A DNA stretch of 64,000 nt from Ophiura sarsii (taxonomy: Eukaryota > Echinodermata > Ophiuroidea > Amphilepidida > Ophiuridae): positions 34,311,449 to 34,375,448 of the forward strand of contig CM069458.1 of NCBI GenBank assembly GCA_035610835.1. The letters run 5' to 3'. Below are positions 42,577-54,195 of this stretch, in pieces. Each line of letters begins with the position of its first letter. Position 1 is the first letter of the stretch. The notes beneath the pieces were generated by a model. It saw only the letters and a list, made by a program, of their open reading frames with translations. It did no database searches and was not told the DNA's origin. The position numbers and the translations under genes are program-made.

Positions 42577-43740
42577 ATGGGGGTGAGTCCGAGTAGTTTC
42601 GACGTATCAAACTGTACGGACCAGAATGAAACAATATTTTTGACCAATGAGACGGTCTCGGACTATTTATACAGCCCTCTGGAAACGGTCGTAATAATCT
42701 ACATAATGCCGATAATCCTCTTCGTTTGTCTCGCGGGAAATTTTACATTTTTCATGACGGTTTTACGCGTTAAAAGAATGTGGAATACTACCAACTTGTA
42801 CCTGATTAATCTCTCCATTGCAGATATCTGTTTTCTTTCCGTGTGCGTTGGGGAAAAATCCTACCGATTTTACAATGTGGGGATTCCAAGTTATGGGGAC
42901 CTTTTAGGGACATGGGGTTGCGTGTTGATTTACATGTGTGTTTATACGCCATATTTTACGTCTATTATGATTGTTACGCTGGTATCGATTGAGCGTTATT
43001 TCGCCATCTGTTTGCCTTTGAAGCACATGATCGTTTGGAGCAAAAGAAGAACCATCGTTGTAGTTGCAGGATCGTGGATTATTTCTACCATCATAGCAGG
43101 GACAATGTTGCCAGGTTATACCAAACTCGAAATCAAATGCTTAATATGGCCGGATGATGAAAAATACGACAATCTCCCTATTATCGCGGGCTACTGTGGG
43201 CCTTTCGGAACTGGATCTTTGGCGTACGAGAATTTCATTCAAACGATCCCGTTTTTCATCGCCATTTCAGCTAACTCAGTCTTCTACGCGCGTATTATCG
43301 CCAAGATGAAGCATCGCACCCGCACCCAGATCAGAGATTCCAACTCCATCATGATGCGAGCCAAACTAGTGCAAGTTCGTAACCAGGTTTCACGAATGTT
43401 AGTCGTTAACGGCATTGTTTTCTTTTGCTGCCAAGCACCTTACGAATTTGGCTGCTTTATATTCTTCATTCAAACCATCATTTTTGACACCGAGTACGTT
43501 CATACGGATGAATTTTTAATGAGCAATGAACAATTCCGTCAGTTTCTCTGGATCGCGCGCATTCTCCTGTACATAAATGCCGCGGTCAATCCGCTGGTGT
43601 TTAACAGCACGAGTCCCAGATATAGACAGGCCTTCAGAGCCGCATTTACCCGCTACCCGAATAAGATCAAATCAAGCGTTTCGAGGGTCGCCGATGATTG
43701 TGTAAACAGTTCAGATACAACATGCAAAACCACCGTGTAG
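42577..43740 (+). CDS. Rhodopsin-class G-protein-coupled receptor, diverged paralogue (intact)
   Basis: Intronless, 387 residues, seven transmembrane segments at the plasma membrane. Landmarks: GN at 54-55 (TM1), IAD ending at D83 (TM2), C115 (TM3) with ERY at 139-141, W167 (TM4), C188 (loop 2), P225 (TM5), CQAP at 285-288 in place of CWxP (TM6), and NPLVF at 339-343 where the final Tyr is Phe. N12, N17 and N24 are N-terminal glycosylation sites. It shares rare blocks with the other two receptors, namely VGEK, PSYGDLLGTWGC, FVQTIPFF-like (FIQTIPFF) and CQAPY, so the three form one subfamily, though overall identity is far lower. TRH/neuromedin-U-like peptide receptor is the closest description I can offer. 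The chosen ATG gives a normal short N-tail. Its terminal region is partly repeated downstream. Confidence 0.93.
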   Translation: MGVSPSSFDVSNCTDQNETIFLTNETVSDYLYSPLETVVIIYIMPIILFVCLAGNFTFFMTVLRVKRMWNTTNLYLINLSIADICFLSVCVGEKSYRFYNVGIPSYGDLLGTWGCVLIYMCVYTPYFTSIMIVTLVSIERYFAICLPLKHMIVWSKRRTIVVVAGSWIISTIIAGTMLPGYTKLEIKCLIWPDDEKYDNLPIIAGYCGPFGTGSLAYENFIQTIPFFIAISANSVFYARIIAKMKHRTRTQIRDSNSIMMRAKLVQVRNQVSRMLVVNGIVFFCCQAPYEFGCFIFFIQTIIFDTEYVHTDEFLMSNEQFRQFLWIARILLYINAAVNPLVFNSTSPRYRQAFRAAFTRYPNKIKSSVSRVADDCVNSSDTTCKTTV

Positions 43741-44720
43741 GATATAACTCTACGGTACTGTAGTACCCCGTTTCCTTACATGACTATATGATCCGTTTTT
43801 GTACGGAATTTCAGAATGACACGAGTAATGTACTTTCAAGAGGATTGTGTTCCAAATTCTTAGAAACTGAAATGTTAGATAATTATTACTTTAAAGCTTT
43901 CACACACCAAGCTGCACTGTATGTCTATCTCATGTCTAGGGGGCTATTTGCATAGAGCATCGTCCATCCAGTGTTTTCGAATGATTTGTGGCATTTAACC
44001 GTACTCCTCAATGTATTAGAGTCAAAGTCTTGTAATAGATAACATTTTATTTCCAAAATGTCAGTTAAAACGTTAACGGCATTGATTTGTTTAACTGACA
44101 AGCAGCTTATGAATTCGGCTACTTTATATTATTTGGTATTCAACATGAATGAAAATAAACACCCAGCTATAGACCATGTAGACAGTCCTTCAGAGCCGCA
44201 TTTATCCGCTACCCGAATAAGATAAGTCAATTGTTCGAAGGTCGCTGCTGATTGTGTAAGTAGTTCAGATGCAACATGCTCAACCAATGTATAATAGATG
44301 AATCCTTAGTAAGCAAAACCGTAGTCCCTCGATTAAACTGATTCTCGTTTACATGACAATCTCATTCGTTTGTGCACGGTATTTCAGGATGACACTCGAG
44401 TTATGTACTTCTAAGAGGATTATGTTGCAATTCCTTAGTACCTGAATTGTTAGATAATTATCACTTTACTGCTATTGCGTATGTAAGACCCCCAATGTAC
44501 ATTATAATTATAGATGAATCCTTAGTGAGTAACACCGTTGTTCCTTGATTTAACTGATTCTCGCTTACATGACTATCTGATTCGTTTGTGCACGGTATTT
44601 CAGGATGACCCTCGAGTTATGTACTTCTAAGGGGATTATGTTGCAATTCTCATGGACGAACTTCCATGCAATTCCTTAGTCCAATGAATTGTTAGATAAC
44701 TATCACCTTTCTGCTGTTGC
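43741..44720 (+). repeat. Three tandem copies of the receptor 3' end
   Basis: The 3' flank after 43740 (TTACATGACTATATGATCCG, TCAAGAGGATTGTGTT, TGTTAGATAATTATTACTTT) recurs at about 44290-44480 and 44510-44720 (TTACATGACAATCTCATTCG, TTCTAAGAGGATTATGTTGC). Units are roughly 220-330 bp, moderately diverged. Confidence 0.82.
44065..44292 (+). pseudogene. Decayed partial copy of the third receptor's TM6 and C-tail
   Basis: TTAACGGCATTGATTTGTTT, CAAGCAGCTTATGAATTCGG matches the TM6 coding region (NGIVFF..QAPYEFGCF) with deletions. GCCTTCAGAGCCGCATTTAC-type text recurs as CCTTCAGAGCCGCATTTATC, followed by CGCTACCCGAATAAGAT, matching the RAAFTRYPNKI coding stretch, then GTCGCTGCTGATTGTGTAAG. TM7 is missing and the frame is broken. 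Confidence 0.85.
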
Positions 44721-45470
44721 TTAATATGAAGCTTTCGGGACAACATGCTGCAAGAGCACTTCGTGTATATTATAGAGATCTATTTGCACAGTGGATCGCC
44801 TAGTTCCGTCGAAAACGTAACCCTCAAGGTATTATACTCCAATACTTGTTATAACTATCTAAAACGGCTTAAAAGACGTACACAACATGTGCGTCATCAC
44901 GTCTTCATAATAATGTGAGGGGCCATTGGACCGGCCAAATAGTTAGAAAAAGAAGACTTTAAAAGAGGAAAAGTGGACCATTGAATCAGGGGGTTGCCTC
45001 ACACGATAGTAAGCTTAATGTTGGACTTACTTAGTATTATCGGCAAACACAAGTAGAAAATAATGTTCATATGGTATCTATATATCCATTTAAACTCGTC
45101 ATTATTAGCGCGGAAAACATATGACTTTTACACTCGTCATTATTAGCGCGGAAAACACATGACACTCTTACAATAAACTCTCCAATTTTGTTTAGAAAAT
45201 GCCGGAAGAATTACTAAAATCTAATCAAATTAATATGGACAATCTAATCGTAAATTTTGATTCTAATCAGTTATCAAATACAAAACCACAGACAATCATT
45301 AATGAAAAAAATCACCGAGTCGAATCCGACTTGTGACCATCGCAAATGCGAAAGTTTTGCCACAGCGAGTGACATTACATTGCCGCTTTAAAATCTTTAC
45401 AAAGCCATCACTACGCAATATTGACCGGTAAAATTGTAGCAGACAAGGCGCTTGCGCGTTATTAAAACGG
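44721..45470. repeat. Intergenic with a two-copy 35-bp tandem repeat
   Basis: At 45094-45165 ACTCGTCATTATTAGCGCGG followed by AAAACA.ATGAC occurs twice in a row. No gene. Confidence 0.6.
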
Positions 45471-45671
45471 CACACAGAAAACACTATGTAAAAAATTATG
45501 TAAATATAGAACTCCATAATTATTATGTAAGAGTTTACATAAAACATGTAATTTATACCCAAGCTTGTGTAAATTCCTCTGCAAAAGCTTAACACAACTG
45601 TTTACATAGTATTGTGGAGTTCTATTTTTTACATAATTTGTGTAATTTTTTTACATAGTGTTTTCTGTGTG
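45471..45671. mobile_element. MITE with CACACAGAAAACACTATGTA ends
   Basis: 201 bp. The terminal 25 bp are perfect inverted repeats (CACACAGAAAACACTATGTA and TACATAGTGTTTTCTGTGTG), with further inverted pairing inside (AGAACTCCATAAT against a TTGTGGAGTTCT mirror). Same family as 22963-23150. Non-coding; no clear target duplication. Confidence 0.9.
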
Positions 45672-46044
45672 GTGTAGATGGATGGAGTATCTAAACTTAC
45701 GGTTTTTGATCATGCTGATTTTCAATCTCATAACGTTTAGGCCTAAAAAAAAAGAGGTTTGTTTGCCCAAACACGACCGACCCATAAAATCTCAAAACCC
45801 CATGCCTTTTTTTAAAATTTTGTTGAGAGATTTCATTTTTTTTAAAAATAATGTTTTATGTTGAAAAATATATGTATTAAATGATATTTTCATCTTAATT
45901 TACTTATTCCCACATATCCACCCTTTAAAACACTAAGGAGATGCAAATCCAAGATCCTACCACTATCTAGTGAAAAACAGAACATGTCATACCATCCAGC
46001 ATGGTCTGAAGATTTGTATTAAAAACAAAATACATGTATTAGCT
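45672..46044. other. Intergenic, no gene seen
   Basis: AT-rich with A and T runs. A phrase resembling GTTTGTTTGCCCAAACACGA (about 45760) recurs in inverse form near 46480 (TTGTTTGGGCAAACAAACC). Confidence 0.4.
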
Positions 46045-46260
46045 CGAACCAGCCAGGCTATGTTCGTACGGTGTGGAAACCGGGGGAGGGGGAGAAAGTG
46101 TGATAAACCAGATAAACCAAATAATCGCCGTGAAACCCCTTGGAATTGACCCCCGGAACCTCTGATCACCGCGCCGCGTCCCTAACCACTCGGCTAACCT
46201 GCCAACGCTCACCTGGGCAGCGATTTTGTACACAAATATTAGCTTGGTTGATGACACGTC
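46045..46260 (-). mobile_element. tRNA-derived SINE head
   Basis: Minus strand GTTGGCAGGTTAGCCGAGTG, then GTTAGGGACGCGGCGCGGTG, ATCAGAGG. The A-box TAGCCGAGTGG is exact; the B-box is degenerate (GGTCAATTCC). Third copy of the 38.1/39.1-kb family, sharing the upstream AAATCGCTGCCCAGGT. Confidence 0.7.
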
Positions 46261-47689
46261 ATCGAATCATATGCTATAGAATGCGCGTTGTCATTGTTTT
46301 TTGCTTTAGTGAATCGTAGTGTAGGAAGGTTAGGGTTTTAAAGAACATTCAAGTGTATTAACATCAAATTGTATAGTCTTTTTCTTCTCTAAAAGTGTCC
46401 ATAGCCAAAAAAGAAGAAAAAAAGAAAAAGAAAAAGAAAAAAGAAGGTAATCGACCTACCGACCCACTTTTTTCAACTCTTGTTTGGGCAAACAAACCTT
46501 TTTTGTTGTTTTGAAGTGATAATAGCATTGTTTCACTCGACCAACGGAATACATGTTATCAAACCATATTCAATACTCGTACAATGTGATTTTGAAATTA
46601 AAACATAATAAAGACAATAAGACATGGATCATATCGAACACATTGAAACATGTTAAACAAAACGTAATATTCAATCATAATCGTGGTGAACATAATTTGT
46701 CATGCTATTGTCAACACTCCCTACACAGAGGTCTGCTGTGCAAATCTGTACGATGATATTCGCATGTAATGTCTATGGCAGATTTCATTCCGTGGTATAA
46801 AGCTATGAGGTTTCCGTGGTCTTCGCTATCTCCAAGCAGATAGAGCAATACGTACACAGACTATTTTGTAGACGAGGGTTCATTTCATGATTTGGTGAGG
46901 TTTAGAATGAGTTAGGATTCCTGTAATTTTGAAGACCACCGATTTTCAAAACGTGAATTGTTCAACATTTTACGGCATACATTTGGTCACCAAACGTATT
47001 TAAAACTATACATTTTACCATTCTGCAGATGTTATTGACCCTCTTCTATAATTCTACATGATTTTTAACTCGTTTCTCAGTTTTTGAGAAGCCCAAATAG
47101 ACCATTTTCCGAAGCTATTTCTAGCAAATATTGCAGTCACTGATACTCCATTGTTGTCTTGCGTATAACAAAATATGACATGCAGCGTGACCTCCCTACT
47201 GGCTGTCAGCGCCCCATATTCTGGTCCGGTAAAGCGAGCAAAACAGTGCACGCTGTGTACGTAATGTAGTAAATGCATTGTGACGTTTAAAAAGTGAGAA
47301 CAGTCTAAAATCTATGTAGGGCACGATGGATACGATTTATGAGAGTTGAGTAGCCGATCGGTGCTTTCAGCTCATTAAATAAAACTAAAATCGAATCGAA
47401 ACTCGAAGTAATCAATAAGAGACAGTTCCGTCTGTTTATATTTTCTTTATTTCGAGAAATTATTGCATCAAATATACACGTTGAATCTTGATTTTCAACT
47501 GTAGCAATATCACCCCAAAATCTATCGCATTTCTACTAATTATACTATTTATATGTTTTCCGGAAATTCCGCCATGTTCTCAGCAAAAATGTCAACTCCA
47601 GGGTTCACCGAACGTGAAAACACTCGCGCCAAACAGTTAACTTCAGCTTGTAGTACAAACAATCTATAGCCGGAGTGGGAGAAATCCAA
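46261..47689. other. Intergenic, no gene seen
   Basis: A purine-rich stretch at 46405-46446 (AAAAAGAAAAAGAAAAAGAA). Short frames only. Confidence 0.5.
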
Positions 47690-47895
47690 AAACTCGGCGT
47701 GTGGTAATTGTTAGCTCGTGCTTAACTCGGCGTGTGGGCAAGTCTCGGCTCGCGCTGAACTCACTGTGTGCTTTATGGTCTCATCGCTTGTTTTATGAAC
47801 TCGCCGTGTGTTTCATGATCTCATCGCGCGTTTCATAATCTCATCGCGCGTTTCATGATCTCATCGCTTGTTTTATGGACTCGCCGTTTTATGGC
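47690..47895. repeat. Minisatellite, about 20-bp unit
   Basis: Repeats alternate CTCATCGCGCGTTTCATGAT and CTCGCCGTGTGTTTCATGAT/CTCATCGCTTGTTTTATG, about eight units, with older CTCGGCGTGTGGGCAAG variants at the left. CpG-rich compared with its surroundings. Confidence 0.8.
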
Positions 47896-48169
47896 CGCGA
47901 TGGCGTGCCATAAACCAACAGAGCCATACTATCAGCATTTAATTGTTATAACTATTGCAAATGCACGTCATGGAATACATTTGATATCTTGTTTGTTATG
48001 ATTTTTATATGTAGCGAAATTCGTATCTGATATTTCGAATTCTTGCGGTCATCGCCTGTAAGTGTAAGTCACGTACGCGACTGATGCAATTTAATGGACA
48101 ATGAAATCCTATCCAGCTCCGTGTATGTTCATTTTTATTTATGGAAAAATCTATCACGTTGTCTAAATT

Positions 48170-48269
48170 NNNNNNNNNNNNNNNNNNNNNNNNNNNNNNN
48201 NNNNNNNNNNNNNNNNNNNNNNNNNNNNNNNNNNNNNNNNNNNNNNNNNNNNNNNNNNNNNNNNNNNNN
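48170..48269. other. Assembly gap (100 N)
   Basis: Exactly 100 N, the conventional placeholder for a gap of unknown length. A 27-base C run follows at 48286-48312, so a homopolymer probably caused the break. Confidence 0.98.
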
Positions 48270-48417
48270 CATACATATCTGCGTGCCCCCCCCCCCCCCC
48301 CCCCCCCCCCCCATATGAAAAAAACCTAGTTACGCCACTATGTGCACTTTACCTATTATTGTCTTCCTGTTACGACCTCCGATATGCATAAAGAGCTTAT
48401 ACCACGTTCCGGTGACA

Positions 48418-48630
48418 TTAACACTGGCACATGACATTTTCCAGTATCGCTTGATACTGGTATAGTAGTATTGTTCCAGTATCGTCCGATACTTGAACCC
48501 CAACTTGTGTTCCAGTATCGCCCGATACTGGAACATTTTATATGTGCCAGTATCGTCCGATACTGGTGTTCCAGTATCGACGATACTAGTACAGTCCAGA
48601 ATTGGGGACCTTTATAAGTACACGTTTCCC
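48418..48630 (-). mobile_element. Palindrome-array element, copy 6 (partial)
   Basis: About five CCAGTATCG/CGATACTGG units. The right terminus GGACCTTTATAAGTACACG is a mutated form of the family end, preceded by GTACAGTCCAGAATTGGG as in copy 4, so the orientation is the same as copy 4. The left end is lost in unrelated sequence. Confidence 0.82.
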
Positions 48631-49004
48631 CACAATTGAAACCAAGTGCCATTTGTTTCACTTCCTAAATACTTTGATACCGGCGAATTTGCTATTGGCC
48701 AGTCATAAATTCTCCAATTACCATATTAGGCAGGCTAGTGGTCTTGCCCTCAAGTGCTGTTTTGATGTAAATCTCTCACGTGCTAGATTCAACTATGTCA
48801 CTGTTTATGGCCTCAAGTAGTTGGTGTGTAATAATGCAGAATTCTTAAGGCAATGGAACATAATGGCAAAAAAAAAACCGCACAAAAGTATGTGAATGAT
48901 GTAATAACTGAACTCAATTTCCTTGTATACGGCGCCCTTAAACACGAAGAGGTTTATGTATATTATCTGTCGCAGTATACCCAAATGGTCACTGATGATA
49001 GCTG
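48631..49004. other. Intergenic, no gene seen
   Basis: No recognisable feature. Confidence 0.4.
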
Positions 49005-49420
49005 ATGATTAGGTTGAAATTACTACTCCCTAATGATTTGCAATCGTTTTGGGGTTTCCCCTTCTTTTTTCAAAACTATCACATCGTACTATCAATTCGA
49101 GCAAAACACCGAGGCGTGACTTTCAACACCGCAAAGATGTGATCATCGACCTATAAGTATTTCTCTTAGGTGATATTGAACAGTAATTCTTGATATAGAA
49201 GCTGAATTCTATTTTTGGATTAAAGGTAGGTAAAAGATCAATGTTCGGGGATAGATATAACACATATACCGGGAACCTTCAGTGGCGGCGCACAATGAGC
49301 ATGGGTTAAACATAGGATGAAACCGCTTCAATCTATCCTCGATATACAAGCACAACCAGTAAAGTGATCGGTATTCCCAATTAGGCTACCGTATTTCAAT
49401 TGAAATCCATAAACGCAGGG
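49005..49420 (+). repeat. Outlying partial unit of the 51.5-54.1-kb tandem repeat
   Basis: GATTAGGTTGAAATTACTAC, TCCCTAATGATTTG, ACCTATAAGTATTTCTCTTA, CAATCTATCCTCGATA and CAATTGAAATCCATAAACGC occur in the same order as in the main array, more diverged. Confidence 0.8.
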
Positions 49421-49789
49421 AGAATTGAGAGCATTTTGGCGTCCTTCCCAACTGATCTGATTACAATATTCATAAGATGCAAATAACGCCACGCCCCTCC
49501 TCTGTCACTGCCAGACGAAGCCATCCACAATTTAAAATCGTATTTTGTTCAAATAACCAATTCTGAATGTTTCGTGTCATATAAGAACTAAATTCTGCCA
49601 TCATCAAAGCAATCATTTCTACTCTAAATCACAATCAGCTTTTTTTACCATTGATGTACTATTTCTGAGGCAGCGCGACAATGCATTGGTATTCGATGCA
49701 TCACCTGAAATACGACTTGTGTTGATTGTTTTTCCCCGTATGTGATAACAGAGCGACAACGTATGTAATATGGTGTAGAGTTGATTCTC

Positions 49790-50455
49790 GCAAGTGGAGT
49801 TGCCTATAGTTGTCTCACGTCTCGATTATTGTAATGGCCTTCTCTCTTCGCTACCATCTACTTACATCATTCGCCTGCAACGTTTGCAAAACTGGGCTGC
49901 ACGTCTTGTATTTGAAGTCGACCGAAAACATTCGCCTGGACCACTTTTAAAATCACTGCATTGGCTTCCAATACGCCAAAGGATCATCTTTAAATTACTT
50001 CTGTGTGTTTATAATGTCTTCATAACCAAGGACCAATCTACTTGTCAAATTGTTTATCATTATATGTTCCAAAGAGACCACTCCGATCTTCTAATGACTA
50101 TCTACGTCTCAATACCCTATCACTAGAGTTCTAGCTGGTGATAGAACTTTCACAGTTTGTGCGTCAAAAGAGTGGAATAAGCTACCTATCTGTATTAGAC
50201 AATCATCATCTACAAGTGTGTTCAAAAAAGCTCTTAAAACTCATTTGTTCCCTTAAACAGTTTTTTTGTTTATATTTTGTTTCTAATCTATTTTGTAATT
50301 GCTATAATATATTGTACGTACTATGCTCATGTTACACTCACATTTTGTAGTTTAAGTTGTAATTTTAAGGTTTTATCTTGTAAGCGCTCTGAGCCTTTTG
50401 GAAATGGCGCAATTAATGCTTTCTGTATTGTATTGTATTGTATACCTGCACCTAT
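49790..50455 (+). mobile_element. L2-like LINE 3' end
   Basis: Frame 49794-50126 reads SRLDYCNGLLSSLP, RLQRLQNWAARLVFEV and LKSLHWLPIRQRIIFKLLL, the classic C-terminal part of L2/CR1 ORF2. After a frameshift near 50121, TRVLAGDRTFTVCASKEWNK, LPICIRQSSS and VFKKALKTHLFP end at a TAA near 50258. The 3' end AAGCGCTCTGAGCCTTTTGG, AAATGGCGCAATTAATG and a TGTAT microsatellite is the tail type also carried by the SINE at 7673. 5'-truncated and inactive. Confidence 0.9.
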
Positions 50456-51519
50456 GGATGAGTTGGCCCGGGTATCCAGGGTGCAAGGAACCAGCATAGT
50501 GTTTTGTATTCTATTTGAATTCAGACTCTGAGGGAAACCACCAATTCATAGTTGAGTATGATGATCACGTACCAATATGGGATGCCAACCTACGATAGCA
50601 TTCAGAACATAGGAGAGGTGGGAAGCCTTTCAATCAACGACAAATCGACGAATCTATACTTTAAAATGTGCCCAACTAAGTAGACGCCATATCATGAATC
50701 CCTACGTGGATGTCCTTTGAGATGTCTACTCCTGATTTAGGGCTTTATATCACCGCTCAGCGGCTCATATGGATTCTGTAATCTAAATCGCCATAGGCAC
50801 ACATGAAATCATTAATACGCAGGTATCATTCACACATTCACGCAATTTAAATTATCTTAGAAATCAAAGACAGAATAGAGAATGAACGATCGAAATCCTA
50901 TCCGAGAAGCGTGTTCAAAGTTTATAAAGCTCATGAAATTGTCTACAGAATAAAGAACCAATTCGTTTGTATTATATTGTTTTCAAACTTTGTGATACTA
51001 GTTAACATAATACAAAAGCAAATATACTTGGTTATTGCTTTTCTGTAATCATTCAAAACCATACAATTCTGCCCAAATTAAAATACATCCCATGATTTTG
51101 TTTCGAAAAAATAGTCGGTTGGTAAGCCTCTATCAAATACACTTTACCCCATTAAATGTAACTTCTTATCTCCCGAGATATGACTTATTTACTAACAAGA
51201 TTGCGAATCCCACTATGCATTAATTTGATTACAAAAAGAGAACAATAGAAAAATAAAATCAAAATAAAATCAAAGAAATAGTAGTGTAATAATCAGATAT
51301 GTGACACTGCAAATCCCAGTCAACTCAATGGCTGGTATTCGGGTCAAATGGCATGACATTTTATCCAAAATAATCTTAAATCGAGTTATTTTTAAAGTCA
51401 ACCTTGAGCTCAAAAGCTGCGCACCCGTAATGAGGTTTACACGAAACACGGTTAATCACCTGGCATTCGATTTCGGATTTGAACCATGTCACTTTTGTAT
51501 GTCCTCAGGTCGTTGGTGT
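50456..51519. other. Intergenic, no gene seen
   Basis: AT-rich; A-rich tract at about 51235-51285. No repeat boundaries identified. Confidence 0.45.
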
Positions 51520-54160
51520 ATGATTAGGTTGAAATTACTACTCCCTAATGATGAAATTACTACTCCCTAATGATTTGCCATCGGTTTGGGTTTTCCCCTA
51601 CTTTTTCCAAAACTATCAATATCGAGCAGAACACCGCGGCGTGACTTTCAACACCGCAACGATATGATCATCGACCTATAAGTATTTCTCTTATAGCTGA
51701 TATTGAACATCAATGCTTGATATAGAAGCTGCACACTTTTCTTTCATTAAAGTTACTAGGTAAAAAGATGTTTCAATGTTTGCACAAGGAGCATGGATTA
51801 AACATTGGGATGAAACCATCTCAATCTATCCTCGATACACACACACAACAAGTGATCGGTATTCCAAATTGGCAGTGGCGGCACCACCCCGCCTCCGTCA
51901 CGACCTTTGCCCCCACCCACCCCACTTGCCCCATTCCCCTCAAGCCTCACCAAATATGTCTCCCCAAACAAGCGAACATGTTGACTTATGTCAAAATTGG
52001 TTTAAAATTTAACTTTTTTGAGTGCCCCCCCCCCATTTTTGTTTTATGGCACTGCAAATTAGGCTATTTCAATTGAAATCCATAAATGTAGGGAGTGTAG
52101 ATTTCAAAGGGATTTTCCCCAACATGTTCCCAATCTATTGATATTGAGCAAAAGATAGTGCCATGACTCTCATCACCGCAATGATGCAACTATCAACCTT
52201 AGAAACTGGTAAGATGGCAACCACCCCTTGACCCAGGTTGAAATTACTACTCCCTAATGATTTGGCATCGGTTGGGGTTTCCCCTTACTTTTCTCCAAAA
52301 CTATCAATATCGAGCAAAACACCGAGGCATGACTTTCAACACCGCAACGATATGATTATCGACATATAAGTATTACTCTTATAGCTGATATTGAACATCA
52401 ATGCTTGATATAGAAGCTGCACACTTTTCTTTCATTAAAGGTACTAGGTAAAAAGATGTTTCAATGTTTGCACAAGGAGCATGGATTAAACATTGGGATG
52501 AAACCACCTCAATCTATCCTCGATACACACACACAACAAGTGATCGGTATTCCAAATTGGCATTGGCGGCACTATCCCCCCTCCGTCACGACCTTTTCCC
52601 CCACCAACCCCACTTGCCCCATCCCCCAGTCACCTCAAGCCCCCCCCCGATATGTCTCCCCAAACAAGCGAACATGTTGACTTATAATGTCAAAATTAAT
52701 TTATCTTTTTTGTGTGCCCCCCCCCCATTTTAGTTTTATGGCACTGCAAATTAGGCTATTTCAATTGAAATCCATAAATGTAAGGAGTGTAGATTTCAAA
52801 GGGATTTCCCCCAAAATGTTCCCAATCTATTGATATTGAGCAAAAGATAGTGCCATGACTCTCATCACCGCAATGATGCAACTATCAACCTTAGAATCTA
52901 TCACACAAGTGATATTGATCTTGAATACAGAGGCTGTACTTGTTGACTGTTGTTTTAACCCTTGTCCTGCTGAGCCCTTTTTTTTGTAACACGGTGTTAC
53001 ACGGCCACTCCCACGTCATAAACATGGATGACCTCAAAATGCTGTTGTATTTTTTTGTACAGTGAAATATAGGCCCAAATTGGAAGTTTCACCAAAAAGG
53101 TCCAATATCCGAATTTCACCAGTTTAAAACAAATGTAAGTGAGAGAAATGATGTTTCAAACATATAGGCCTACTATAAGATGCTATTAACTATTTTTTTC
53201 AAAAAGGTGATAAAATTGTTGGATGGCAACCATCTCTTACCCAAGGTTGAAATTACTACTCCCTAATGATTTGGCATCGATTGGGGTGTTCCACTACTTG
53301 TTTCCAAAACTATCAATATCGAGCAAAACACCAAGGCGTGACGATATGATCATCGACCTATAAGTATTTCTCTTATATATATAGCTGTTATTGAACATTA
53401 ATGTAGAAGCTGCACACTTTTCTTTTATTTAAGGTACTAGGTAAAATGATGTATCAATGTTTGCACAAGGAGCATGGATTAAACATTGAGATGAAACCAC
53501 CTCAATCTATCCTCGATACACACACACAACAAGTGATCGGTATTCCAAATTGGCAGTGGCAGCACTATTCCCCCGTCACGACCTTTTCTCCCCACACTTG
53601 CCCCATCCCCAGTCACCTCAAGGCCCACCCGATATGTCTCCCCAAACAAGCGAACATGTTGACTTATAATGTCAAAATTAGTTTAACATTTATTACTCCC
53701 AATTATTGTTGTATGGCACTGCAAACTAGGCTATGTCAATTGAAATCCATAAATGCAGGGAGTGTAGATTTCAAAGGGATTTTCCCCAACATGTTCCTAA
53801 TCTATTGATATTGAGCAACAGAAAGTGCCATGACTCTCATCCCCGCAATGATGCAACTATCAACCTGAGAATCTATCACACAAGTGATATTGATCTTGAA
53901 TACAGAGGCTGTACTTGTTGACTGTTGTTTTAACCCTTGTCCTGCTGAGCCTTTTTTTTTGTAACACGGCCACCCCCACGTCATAAACAGGGCTTACCTT
54001 AAAAATGCCGTTGTATTTTTGTGTACAGTGAAATAAAGGCCAACATTGACATTTTCATCAAAAAATGACCAAATATCAGAATTTCACCAGGTTTTTTGAT
54101 TGTAAGTGAGAGAAATTATGTTTCTTATAATACTATAAGATTCCACCCAATTCACGCGGC
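51520..54160 (+). repeat. Kilobase-scale tandem repeat, three units
   Basis: Units begin at about 51520, 52220 and 53240, each with GGTTGAAATTACTACTCCCT, then ATCGACCTATAAGTATT, ATGTTTGCACAAGGAGCATG-type text, CAATCTATCCTCGATACACA and CCCCAAACAAGCGAACATGT. Units 2 and 3 also carry a 250-300-bp extension (CTTGTCCTGCTGAGCC, GTAACACGG, GTGAGAGAAAT) that unit 1 lacks. The recurring 75-120-codon frames are conserved only because the DNA is repeated; stops and indels differ between units. C-rich runs sit at about 52025 and 52718. Confidence 0.88.
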
Positions 54161-54195
54161 AGTAACTAGTTCAAACTTATAAATGTCGAAGAACA

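Noticed and set aside
48990..49030. Hammerhead ribozyme (CTGATGATTAGGTTGAAATT)
   Set aside because: CTGATGA and GAAA are present but the bases between cannot form stem II.
51768..53808. Family of related 75-120-residue proteins
   Set aside because: They recur only because the DNA is tandemly repeated; stops and indels differ between units and two frames overlap in each.
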